DNA of 54,306 nucleotides from Amazonocrinis nigriterrae CENA67 (GTDB lineage: Bacteria; Cyanobacteriota; Cyanobacteriia; Cyanobacteriales; Nostocaceae). The stretch is from the NCBI RefSeq assembly GCF_016056305.1, contig NZ_JAECZC010000004.1:1-54306 (forward strand). The letters run 5' to 3'. The notes under the pieces are model-generated. The model did no database searches. It was not told where the DNA came from and saw only the letters and a list, made by a program, of their open reading frames with translations. Of this stretch, positions 34,144-42,826 are shown piece after piece. The position numbers and the translations under genes are program-made. How positions within the stretch are numbered: the stretch's first letter is position 1; each line of letters opens with the position of its first letter.

Positions 34144-34731
34144 CTAACTATTTTCCCCATTCAGACGAATAGCTAGGTCTGTAAATAGAGCTGCTAGCTT
34201 AGAACGATCTATTTTGTCCCTACGCAGCTCTTCAGCTTCCCGTTCCAGCAAAGCTAATATTTCCTCATATTTTTGCTGAATATCATCTTGTAGGCTTTTA
34301 GATTGGTTGAGAATCTGATCGTGTAAATTCCGCTGGCTATTAGTTGTTTGTTCTTCTAATTGGGCAAATTTTTTGTCTAAAGTTATGCTTATATTTCTTT
34401 GTTCTTCACCCAATGCTTGCACAGCATTGCCACGTTCTATTTGTTCATTTTTTAGCCGTTCCGCTAAAGAATCAACTTCTTTTTTGATGTAATTCTCTAA
34501 ATTATCTAAACGTTTTCTTGTCTCATCTCGGATGTTAGTCAATTCTTTTACTAGCCGTTCTTCTAAGCGTACAAACCTTTTGTCTACCTCCCGGATCTGA
34601 TTTCCAAAAAGTAGGTCTCTAACTTTATCTAAGTTGCTACTTTCACTAATACTATTATTACTAAATTGATTTGCCCCCCCTTTCGCTAGTTCTCCCGAAT
34701 TACTATTGATATATTCTTCAGGCGGGTTCAT
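34144..34731 (-). CDS. Coiled-coil protein of the GTPase operon
   Basis: A 195-residue, almost wholly coiled-coil acidic protein (residues about 45-175, rich in E, K, L and Q heptads). Near its N-terminus is VRDLLFGNQIREVDKRFVRL, which matches the LRSLLFG...E..KLYERL motif of the OmpA-domain protein encoded downstream. The shared motif suggests a common docking or oligomerisation element. No membrane span or signal peptide. It is the first gene of the operon, about 110 bases upstream of the OmpA gene across a repeat-bearing spacer. No specific family name is recognised. Confidence 0.75.
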   Translation of the reverse strand: MNPPEEYINSNSGELAKGGANQFSNNSISESSNLDKVRDLLFGNQIREVDKRFVRLEERLVKELTNIRDETRKRLDNLENYIKKEVDSLAERLKNEQIERGNAVQALGEEQRNISITLDKKFAQLEEQTTNSQRNLHDQILNQSKSLQDDIQQKYEEILALLEREAEELRRDKIDRSKLAALFTDLAIRLNGENS

Positions 34732-34853
34732 AACTTTAATCCTTTTCGAGGCTAAAATTTGGTTTTACTTTTATTTGTAATATCCCATTTGGAGTTAGGA
34801 TACTACTTTGCGTATAAGCATATGTTAATATTTTAACAAGTATTGGTATTAAT

Positions 34854-36296
34854 TTAAAGTAAAGGAGTCAGTAGGCGAGAAACTCTCACGGCTAACTTGA
34901 ACCAAAAAGGTTTTCTATGGTATTCAGATAAATCAACGGCAACACAAGCAGCTAAATCAGCCTTTAACATTTTTTTTACACTTTGGACAAAGCCAGGCTC
35001 AGCAACAAAGCCCATTACTTCAAAGTTGAGGGTGAAAGAGCGATTATCTAAGTTAACAGTTCCTACCCCTGCCATATCCTGATCGATGAGTATGATTTTC
35101 TGGTGCATGAACCCATTTTTGTAACGATATAGCTTGATACCAATTGCCTCCATTTCAGTATAGTAAGAAAAAGAACATAGATAAACAAGTAAGTGGTCGG
35201 GTCGGTTTGGTAGGATAATTCGCACATCTACACCCCGCATTGCAGCCAGTTTTAAAGCCGATAGTGTTGATTCGTCTGGGACAAAGTAAGGACTGGCAAT
35301 CCAGAGGAGAGTCTGAGCTTGATTAATCACATTGACGAAAAAAAGCCTACAAGCTGGTAGCTGATCTGCGGGGCCTGTAGGAAGTACTAATGCGGTTTGG
35401 TTAATTTCTTGATTAGGTTTGACTTGCCAGTTCACTTCAATAACTTTGCGAGTTGCCCAATACCAATCTTGTATAAATGAGTTTTGTAGGGTTTTGACTG
35501 TGGGCCCTTGGAGTATCATATGGGTGTCGCGCCAAGGACTCAAGCGGCGATTTTTTCCTAAGTATTCATCGCCAATATTCAGACCACCTAAAAATGCTAT
35601 TTCACCATCCACCACAATAATTTTGCGATGGTTGCGGAAATTGAGTTGGAAACGATTACCTTTACCTTTAGTGGTGTTGAATGCACTAACTTTAATTCCA
35701 TATTGTTGTAGAGATTTGATATATGAGCGGGATAGTTTTTTTGAACCAATTTCATCGTAGAGAAAGTAGATTCTGATTCCTTCCTTAGCTCTAGCAATCA
35801 ACGCTTCTTTAAACTTGTTGCCTATCTGGTCATCATTAATAGTATAAGATTGCAACAAAATATAATCTCTTGCCGATGCGATCGCGCTCAACATCGCTTC
35901 ATAAGTCTGCTGACCATCAATTAGTAATTCAGCAGCATGACCACAGGTGAAAGGAATGCCTGTAAAAGCCTCAGCCAGTGGTTGCAGCTGGGCCAATTTA
36001 TCTGGTGGTGCAACTTTAAATTCAGCTAGTTCATGGTAAGTATGGCGAGCGAGTTTGTAGTGTTGTGCATAAACTGAGCGCAGGGTTTCAGCATATCCAT
36101 GAAATCTAGTCCTTCCTAAAATCCAATACAAGGGAATAGCTAGCCAAGGAAAAGTCACTAGAGATATACTCCAAGCGATCGCTCCTTGGGAAGAACGCAC
36201 ATTCATCACTGCATGAGCCGCATGTACAATTCCCAAGGCATGAACAATAACTGTAGCTGTGCTAAAAATAGCTAAAATTCCACTATCTACAAGCAT
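34854..36296 (-). CDS. cls: Cardiolipin synthase (phospholipase D family)
   Basis: A 480-residue enzyme. Two N-terminal membrane spans (about 5-25 and 38-60, with IAWSISLVTFPWLAIPLYWI) match bacterial Cls. Two HKD motifs are present: H223, K225, D230 (NHRKIIVVD) and H398, K400, D405 (MHQKIILID), each followed by the usual G-G-x-N or G-T-x-N segment. It condenses two phosphatidylglycerols to cardiolipin and glycerol in the plasma membrane. The EEP protein gene ends 10 bases upstream, so the two are co-transcribed. The GTPase operon lies 122 bases downstream on the same strand. Confidence 0.93.
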   Translation of the reverse strand: MLVDSGILAIFSTATVIVHALGIVHAAHAVMNVRSSQGAIAWSISLVTFPWLAIPLYWILGRTRFHGYAETLRSVYAQHYKLARHTYHELAEFKVAPPDKLAQLQPLAEAFTGIPFTCGHAAELLIDGQQTYEAMLSAIASARDYILLQSYTINDDQIGNKFKEALIARAKEGIRIYFLYDEIGSKKLSRSYIKSLQQYGIKVSAFNTTKGKGNRFQLNFRNHRKIIVVDGEIAFLGGLNIGDEYLGKNRRLSPWRDTHMILQGPTVKTLQNSFIQDWYWATRKVIEVNWQVKPNQEINQTALVLPTGPADQLPACRLFFVNVINQAQTLLWIASPYFVPDESTLSALKLAAMRGVDVRIILPNRPDHLLVYLCSFSYYTEMEAIGIKLYRYKNGFMHQKIILIDQDMAGVGTVNLDNRSFTLNFEVMGFVAEPGFVQSVKKMLKADLAACVAVDLSEYHRKPFWFKLAVRVSRLLTPLL

Positions 36297-36306
36297 GTTA
36301 ATTTTT

Positions 36307-37143
36307 TCAGGTATCCATATAAGAAAATTCTGCCAGTAATGGTTTGTGATCGGATGAGCAAATTTGGTCTAGTACTTTAGCACTGGCTTTGTTTTCACTC
36401 AATTTTCGGTAAAATATCCTATCTAGGGGGGATGACAATAGGAACCGTTTAATTTTGCGGCTTTCATGGGGTGCAAAAGTAACTGGTATTAACCCCAGTC
36501 GAGTTACTACTTGATCCAAAATAACTGCTCTTTTTCGGTTCCAAGTATTAAAGTCTCCTGAAAATATCAGGGGGCCATGATGTGCAGATAACGCCAATTC
36601 TAATTCATGTAACTGTAGTTCAAATTTATTTAAATCTACAAAATTAATTAAATGGCTATTGATTGCTAAAAGAGTTGTTTGATGATTAGATAGCGCATAT
36701 TCAGTGATCAGAGAAATTTTAGGAGTTTTAATAATAGGTTCATGATGCCTAGTTCTTAAAACTTTTTTAGTCAACGGACTGATTGTAGATGCTGTGAATA
36801 TTCCTGAATAACTCTGATGATGTACGTCCAGAAAATTAGGGGCAAAACTCCAATTCATTCCTATCCATTCTCCTAATTTATCTCTTCCTAATTTTAAACG
36901 AAATTCTTGTAAAAATATGAGATGTGGTTGGTATTCTTCTACAATGGTTAAAAAATCTTTTAACCAAATCTGATTATAATTATTTTTAGCAATATTCCAG
37001 TTAAGTACTTTAATTGAGTTACTATTTAATTCTCTTTGAAGCAAATAGCTGCTATCAATTGTAGATTCTTGTGAGCTAAGGAATCGGTAGGATGGAACAA
37101 ATTTTTTGGCGAAAGTATCTACGTGTTGTTTAATATTAGGCAT
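36307..37143 (-). CDS. Endonuclease/exonuclease/phosphatase (EEP) family protein
   Basis: A 278-residue protein with the EEP fold: N50 in KVLNWNIAK, E80 in LIFLQEF, D197 and N199 in FSGDFNTWN, and D265-H266 in SSDHKPLLAEF. These are the metal-binding and catalytic positions of the DNase I/sphingomyelinase superfamily. No signal peptide is visible, so it should be cytoplasmic. Substrate unknown; its place directly before cls may point to a phosphodiester lipid or nucleotide substrate, but this is inference. The ATG at 37143 has no strong ribosome binding site. Confidence 0.87.
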   Translation of the reverse strand: MPNIKQHVDTFAKKFVPSYRFLSSQESTIDSSYLLQRELNSNSIKVLNWNIAKNNYNQIWLKDFLTIVEEYQPHLIFLQEFRLKLGRDKLGEWIGMNWSFAPNFLDVHHQSYSGIFTASTISPLTKKVLRTRHHEPIIKTPKISLITEYALSNHQTTLLAINSHLINFVDLNKFELQLHELELALSAHHGPLIFSGDFNTWNRKRAVILDQVVTRLGLIPVTFAPHESRKIKRFLLSSPLDRIFYRKLSENKASAKVLDQICSSDHKPLLAEFSYMDT

Positions 37144-37892
37144 TACTAATAGTTATCTAGTTTTTTCTAGCTTAACGCTATTAGATAATTAGAAGGCGGA
37201 AGGGAGGAGTTAGCAGTTAACAGTCATCTTCCTCATCTCCTGCATTCCTCATTCCCCACTTACAGTATTAGCTGGATATGAAAAGTTTACGGCCGATAAT
37301 AGCTTGACATAAAACTAGACTTTTACTATGCAAAACAAATTTACTATTTTTATCAAATTCCTGCTAGGCATGGAATATAGCAAGTGATCTGAAAACCTGT
37401 AGCCCTGTATAATTCCCAGCCAGCACAGAAGGCTGTAAATTAAATAGAGTGAGCGATCGCACCTAGGTACTCCTCTAGGCGTGTTCGCAAGCAAACATCT
37501 AGCATTTACATTCCTAGTTGGTTCGGCTCAGCACCGATCAAGCCATTCCGCGAAAAACTTTTTTAAGTTATTCAAGGATATGGGGTGGGTAAAGTTCAAA
37601 TTAAAGATGATTTCTAGAATTTGAGATTATTTTGGACATTTCTGTTGACAAATTTTTCATTATCTTTTATTTACATCATTGAACTCTATTTTTTATTAGG
37701 TAAATAAGGATGTATAAATAGGGACGACTGAGCTATGAATGCAATAAGTATTAGAGATAAAGGAGAGTGTTTTGGCTACAATAAATACAATTAGACTAAA
37801 AATACACGGTTTGTTGATTAAAACTCAGTATTTGTTTATATACCAGGTTAACGAGCGTCAAAATTAGGTTATTTTTACTAAATTTATAATAC
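37144..37892. other. Divergent intergenic region upstream of the STAND gene
   Basis: About 750 bases with a short CTTCCTCATCTCC/CATTCCTCATTCC repeat at the left, a possible sigma70-type promoter at 37304-37332, one GCGATCGC and AT-rich leader before the STAND ATG. No coding frame is accepted. Confidence 0.55.
37304..37332 (+). promoter_or_regulatory. Possible sigma70-type promoter
   Basis: TTGACA, 17 bases, TATGCA. The -35 is perfect and the -10 has four consensus bases. The only downstream gene on this strand starts 560 bases away, so it would give a long leader if used. Confidence 0.25.
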
Positions 37893-40800
37893 ATGAATTC
37901 TAAAAATTTGAAACGTAAACGTGGTGTTTTACTTACTGCTAGAGGTTTACAAAAACTTCAAGAAGCAAAGCGGATGTCAGAAGCAAATGAAAATTATGGA
38001 AATAGCTACACACTGGAAGAGATGAGTACACTCACAGGATTATATTCCAGTACCATTTCTAAAGTTTTAAATCGTGAAGGAGGAGTTGATAAAAAAACTC
38101 TCGAAAAGCTATTTTTAGTTTTGAACTCAGAATTAGATAAAACTGATTATTTAAACTCAACTACTCGTATTGACTGGGGAAATGCTACCCCTAGTCCAGT
38201 TTTTTATGGACGTAAAGACGAACTGAGTACTTTAGAGCAATGGATTTTGAATGACCGTTGCCAAGTAGTGGCATTATTAGGAATGGGTGGTATTGGTAAA
38301 ACAGCATTGTCTGTGAAACTTGCTCAACAAATTCAAGAAGACTTTGAATATGTAATCTGGCGATCGCTACGAGAAGCTCCACCTGTTAAAACTATTATTG
38401 CTAATCTGATCCAGGTTCTATCTGATGAGCAGGAAATAGAAAGCAATTTATCAGAGAACTTATCTGAGAGAATATCACGATTAATATATTACTTACAAAA
38501 TTCTCGTTGTCTAGTGTTACTTGATAATGTAGAATCAGTTCTCCGCGGTGGTAGTCGGGCCGGACAATATGGAGAAGGATATGAAGGATATGGTGAGCTT
38601 TTCAAACAGTTAGGAGAAGCATCTCACACTAGTTGCATTATATTAACTAGTCGAGAAAAAACTAAAGAGATAGCATTACTTGAAGGAAAAGAAGCATCTG
38701 TTCGCTCATTACCACTCAGTGGTCTGAAGGTGCAGGAAGCACGGGAAATATTGAGAATTAAAGGGATAACTGCGGCAGAGGATGAATGGAAATTACTAAT
38801 TGAACTTTATGCAGGTAATCCATTAGCGTTGAAAATAGTTGGCACAACTATTCAAGATATATTTGATGGTAATGTGACTCAATTTTTGCAAGAAAGTACA
38901 TCTGTATTTGGAGACATCCGCGATATTTTAGATCAACAGTTTGAGCGTTTGTCACATTTAGAGAAAGAAATAATTTATTGGCTAGCAATTAACCAGGAAC
39001 CAGTTACTTTAGCAGAGTTGCGACAAGACATCATATTACCAAGGTCAACTCAAAAATTACTTGAGTCTCTAGAATCTTTAGTGCGGCGATCGCTAATAGA
39101 GAAAAGTACAGCAACTTTCACCTTACAACCTGTAGTTATAGAGTATGTATCTCAGGTATTTATAGAGCAAATTTGTGAAGAGGTTGTCACTGCTGATATT
39201 GAGCTTTTTAATTCCCATGCTTTAATGAAAGCAACTGCTAAAGACTATATTAGAGAAGCTCAAATTCGCCTTGTTCTCCGGCCAGTAATAGATGGGCTAC
39301 TTACTGTCTTAAAAAGTAAAAGAGGCGTTGAAAAGCAATTAACTAAAATTCTAGCAAGGCTAAGAGAAGAATCTCCGTTAGAACCAGGGTATACAGTTGG
39401 AAATATTCTGAATTTGCTATGTCAACTTCAGATTGATTTAAAGGACTATGATTTTTCTAATTTAACTGTTTGGCAAGCAGACTTGCAGAATGTAAAACTA
39501 CACAATGTAAATTTCCAAAACGCCAATTTAGCTAAGTCTGTTTTTGCTGAAACTTTTGGTAGTGTTTTATCTGTAGCCTTCAGTCATGATGGCAAACTTT
39601 TGGCTATAGGTGATACCAATGGTGAGATTCGCTTGTACCAAGTTTCGGATTGGAAACAGCTTCTAACCTGTAAGGGACATACTAACTGGGTTGTATCACT
39701 AGCCTTTAGTCCTAATGATAGTATGCTTGCTAGCAGTACTACTGACTATGCTGTGAAGCTTTGGGATGTTAATACAGGTCAATGCCTACAAACTTTACAA
39801 GGGCACAATAACGAGGTTTGGTCTGTAGCCTTTAGTCCTGATGGTGACAGACTAGCTAGTGCTAGTGACGACAACACAATAAAATTATGGAGTGTCCGCA
39901 TTGGTGAATGTATCAGAACCTTTCAGGGACACACTAGTTGGGTATGCTCAGTTATATTCAGTTTAGATGGACAAATTCTCATAAGTGGGAGTGAAGACCA
40001 GACAATAAGATTGTGGAATATTGACACTGGTCAATGTCTTAAAATTTTTCAAGGACACCGTGATGGAATACGTTCCATTACTGTCAGTCCTAATGGTGAA
40101 ATATTAGCCAGTGGTAGTGAAGACCAAACGGTAAATTTATGGGATATTAATACTGGTGAATGCCTTAAAACTCTTAAGGGACATTGTAATGAAGTATATT
40201 CAGTTGCCTTTAGTCCAAAGGGCGATCTCCTAGCTAGTGGCAGTTTTGACCAAACAGTAAAGTTATGGGATGTTAGTACTGGTGAATGCCTCAAAACCTT
40301 CCATGGGCATTCTAGTTGGATATTTTCTGTCGCCTTTAGCGCCAAAGGTGATTTCCTAGCTAGTGGCAGTTATGACCAAACAGTGAGATTGTGGAGTACC
40401 AGCACTGGTCAATGTCTAAAAACATTACAAGGATATACAAATCAGGTTCTATCAATTGCTTTTAGTCCAGATGGACGTATGCTAGCAAGCGGCAGTCATG
40501 ATTCGTCGGTGAGATTGTGGGATGTTAAGACAGGTCAATGCCTGAAAACATTCCAAGGACATCGCGCTGCTGTTCAATCGATTAGCTTCAGTGCTGACGG
40601 ACAGAAACTGGCAAGCGGTAGTCATGACCAGACAATAAAGTTATGGGAGGTCAGTACAGGACAATGCCTGAAAACGTTTCAGGGACATCGTGCTGCGATT
40701 TGGTCAGTTGCTTTTTGTCCTGACGGCCAAACACTAGCCAGTGGTAGTGATGATCATACAGTGAGGTTGTGGAACATCAAGACGGGTCAAAACTTAAAAA

Positions 40801-41444
40801 TGTTTGAGGGACATCAGGCTGCGGTTTGGTCAGTTGCCTTTAGTCCAGATGGGCAAATGCTAGCAAGTGGCTCTTTAGATCAGACAATCAAATTGTGGGA
40901 CGTTAGCGTTGGTAAGTGCAAGACAACATTAAAGGGACTTACAACTTGGGTTTGGTCTGTGGCCTTTAGCCCTGATGGTGAAATGCTGGCAAGTACTAGT
41001 CCAGATGGAACATTAAGGTTATGGAGCGTCAAAACAGATGAATGCCTTAAAATTTTGCAGGTAAACACAGCTTGGTTAAAATCAGTTGCCTTTAGTCCAG
41101 ATAGCTTGGCAATAGCAACTGGAAGTCATGATTATACAGTCAAGTTATGGAATGTCGATACAGGGGAATGCCTCAGATCTTTGCAAGGACACACAGGTGG
41201 AATTTGGTCAGTCGTCTTTAGTCCTGATAACCAATTTCTTGCTAGTAGTGGTGATGATGAGACAATTAGACTGTGGAGTATAACAACAGGTGAGTGCTTA
41301 AAAATTTTGAAAGCTGAGAAACCGTACAAGGACATGAATATCATAGGAGTTACAGGTTTAACTACAGCTACTATTGCTACACTGAATGTTTTGGGGGCAG
41401 TTGCTACCGAAAAACAGCCTCCGCAAGCAGTGACATTAGAGTAG
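37893..41444 (+). CDS. HTH-NB-ARC-WD40 STAND ATPase with 14 WD40 repeats
   Basis: A 1183-residue STAND protein. Residues 1-85 form an HTH-like domain (TLEEMSTLTGLYSSTISKVL). NB-ARC follows: FYGRKDEL, P-loop GMGGIGKT (130-137), LVLLDNVE, ILTSREK and GNPLALKIVG. A winged-helix linker comes next, then a short pentapeptide-like stretch (LTVWQADLQNVKLHNVNFQN). The C-terminus has 14 WD40 repeats (about 545-1135), nearly all exactly 42 residues, enough for two seven-bladed propellers. STAND proteins are switch ATPases that oligomerise when the sensor domain binds a ligand; cyanobacteria carry many, some linked to defence or cell death. The ATG has no ribosome binding site. Confidence 0.92.
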   Translation: MNSKNLKRKRGVLLTARGLQKLQEAKRMSEANENYGNSYTLEEMSTLTGLYSSTISKVLNREGGVDKKTLEKLFLVLNSELDKTDYLNSTTRIDWGNATPSPVFYGRKDELSTLEQWILNDRCQVVALLGMGGIGKTALSVKLAQQIQEDFEYVIWRSLREAPPVKTIIANLIQVLSDEQEIESNLSENLSERISRLIYYLQNSRCLVLLDNVESVLRGGSRAGQYGEGYEGYGELFKQLGEASHTSCIILTSREKTKEIALLEGKEASVRSLPLSGLKVQEAREILRIKGITAAEDEWKLLIELYAGNPLALKIVGTTIQDIFDGNVTQFLQESTSVFGDIRDILDQQFERLSHLEKEIIYWLAINQEPVTLAELRQDIILPRSTQKLLESLESLVRRSLIEKSTATFTLQPVVIEYVSQVFIEQICEEVVTADIELFNSHALMKATAKDYIREAQIRLVLRPVIDGLLTVLKSKRGVEKQLTKILARLREESPLEPGYTVGNILNLLCQLQIDLKDYDFSNLTVWQADLQNVKLHNVNFQNANLAKSVFAETFGSVLSVAFSHDGKLLAIGDTNGEIRLYQVSDWKQLLTCKGHTNWVVSLAFSPNDSMLASSTTDYAVKLWDVNTGQCLQTLQGHNNEVWSVAFSPDGDRLASASDDNTIKLWSVRIGECIRTFQGHTSWVCSVIFSLDGQILISGSEDQTIRLWNIDTGQCLKIFQGHRDGIRSITVSPNGEILASGSEDQTVNLWDINTGECLKTLKGHCNEVYSVAFSPKGDLLASGSFDQTVKLWDVSTGECLKTFHGHSSWIFSVAFSAKGDFLASGSYDQTVRLWSTSTGQCLKTLQGYTNQVLSIAFSPDGRMLASGSHDSSVRLWDVKTGQCLKTFQGHRAAVQSISFSADGQKLASGSHDQTIKLWEVSTGQCLKTFQGHRAAIWSVAFCPDGQTLASGSDDHTVRLWNIKTGQNLKMFEGHQAAVWSVAFSPDGQMLASGSLDQTIKLWDVSVGKCKTTLKGLTTWVWSVAFSPDGEMLASTSPDGTLRLWSVKTDECLKILQVNTAWLKSVAFSPDSLAIATGSHDYTVKLWNVDTGECLRSLQGHTGGIWSVVFSPDNQFLASSGDDETIRLWSITTGECLKILKAEKPYKDMNIIGVTGLTTATIATLNVLGAVATEKQPPQAVTLE

Positions 41445-41570
41445 TTGAGATTCAAGTACTTCTCAGTTCACCTCACCATCAACCTTGTCCAAAACATCAG
41501 ACCCATGAAAAATAAACTGCCTTTGCTCAGTTAGTGTGAATCTCCACATATTGAGCTATTAGATTAGTCA

Positions 41571-41596
41571 GCAAACCAGTTTTTCAGCTGGTTTGC
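41571..41596 (+). terminator. Hairpin between the STAND gene and the convergent peptide gene
   Basis: GCAAACCAG, an 8-base loop TTTTTCAG, CTGGTTTGC: a perfect 9-bp stem. It lies between two convergent stops and may end transcription from either side, although the flanking T-runs are short. Confidence 0.6.
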
Positions 41597-41675
41597 CTTA
41601 CGATATTACAGCGACAAGATACTCATGGTATCGTCGGTTTAGAGTTAAAGTAATAAACTAACAGTTCGGCTGAAT

Positions 41676-41870
41676 TTAAAAAGAAGCAATTTCAGTGTCG
41701 TTAGGCATTCCTTGTGCGAATTCAGCGGTCATTATACTTTCCAAATCATCAGTTTCGATATCATTCAATACATCAAAACTATTTTCCAACATATCAAAAC
41801 TAGTTTTGAGGGAGTTGTTGGTCAGTTGTTGTAAAGACTGTTGCTCGATAGAAACTGTGAATGTAGTCAT
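41676..41870 (-). CDS. 64-residue acidic peptide gene, possible precursor peptide
   Basis: A small acidic peptide (M-T-T-F-T-V-S-I-E-Q-Q-S at the start, DLESIMTAEF near residue 42-51, ending MPNDTEIASF). It has no cysteine and no signal peptide. A strong AAGGAG box lies 9 nt before the ATG, better than those of most genes here, which supports real translation. It lies 104 bases downstream of the heme-oxygenase-like gene on the same strand. The leader-like helical N-terminal part and short C-terminal tail recall RiPP precursors, but no known leader class is recognised. Alternatively it is a small regulatory or structural peptide. Confidence 0.6.
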   Translation of the reverse strand: MTTFTVSIEQQSLQQLTNNSLKTSFDMLENSFDVLNDIETDDLESIMTAEFAQGMPNDTEIASF

Positions 41871-41974
41871 CGTTTTATTCTCCTTGAAGTTGTTTCTTTG
41901 AAATACAGCTATATATTGCTTTATATAAACTGCTTAAATAGTTCTGTTTCTTTTATTAACACCTAACAAACAGA

Positions 41975-42826
41975 TTAGACTAGCAGATTTGTAGGTCGCT
42001 CTAGAGATTTCAATATATGCTGTAGTTCCTCGTCTGAAATGTAGTCTTCCTTGGGTGGGCTAAAGCGTAATACTGCCGTTTCATAACAAGCTTTCGCTAT
42101 GCGGCTATGCTCTTCGGGACTAAGCTGTGCAACAATTTCAAGAATATCGTCTACATGCTTGACTTCTGAGCCAACATTACTGTGTACCCTTAGCCAGCGT
42201 GTAGCTTGGATACCTGGTGGCAACAAAGCCTCCACACGTTGAATGTACTCCTCACCTATAAATGTCCCTAAACGCTCACTTGCATAACAAAGACCAACAC
42301 AATCAATTGGATTCGTTCTCTGCACAATTTGAGTAAAGAAATCAATGTAATCCTGCATACTTGTTGGTACAAGAGCTTGCACTACAGCAAGAGCGTCATA
42401 TCCCATCGCTTGAATATCGAGCAGGGCGAGTCGGTCATGGCCTGCCTCTTCTCTTGCTTTCTGTGCAGCCCACTGTGCCAAATTCCAACGACCCAATGCA
42501 CTAAAGCCTTGAGCAGCTTTTTCCATTAGTGGAGAAGTATGACGACTTGAATGGTAAGCACCTGCAAGCCGCCATACCCAACGTGTAGCAGTTAGATTGG
42601 GTGGTCTGCGTTCCGACTTAACTGCGTGCCAGGCATGTACTATTGCCTGATCTAAAAATTTTCGGATTTTAGTTAAGGTAGCAGCATCAATTACTTTTTC
42701 GCCCAAGGAATCACTGTTTTCACTCAGGCCAGTTTGATACATCCCAGTGCTGTTAGCAGCATCTACCACTTCTTTGCCAAGCACAATACATGCTGATTCA
42801 GTAGCAATTAGAAAGTTATTATGCAT
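41975..42826 (-). CDS. Heme-oxygenase-like fold (TenA/HDO-type) protein, possible metalloenzyme
   Basis: A 283-residue, largely helical protein. Helical segments carry acidic/His patterns suited to metal binding: REEAGH (E126, E127, H130), YASE (E184) and VHSNVGSEVKHVDD (H215, E221, H224, D226-D227). This spacing recalls heme-oxygenase-like diiron oxygenases (TENA/THI-4/PqqC superfamily, for example UndA and SznF), though the family was not confirmed. Such enzymes oxidise amines, fatty acids or amino-acid-derived substrates. The following gene encodes a small acidic peptide with a strong ribosome binding site. The ATG at 42826 has no obvious ribosome binding site. Confidence 0.62.
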   Translation of the reverse strand: MHNNFLIATESACIVLGKEVVDAANSTGMYQTGLSENSDSLGEKVIDAATLTKIRKFLDQAIVHAWHAVKSERRPPNLTATRWVWRLAGAYHSSRHTSPLMEKAAQGFSALGRWNLAQWAAQKAREEAGHDRLALLDIQAMGYDALAVVQALVPTSMQDYIDFFTQIVQRTNPIDCVGLCYASERLGTFIGEEYIQRVEALLPPGIQATRWLRVHSNVGSEVKHVDDILEIVAQLSPEEHSRIAKACYETAVLRFSPPKEDYISDEELQHILKSLERPTNLLV

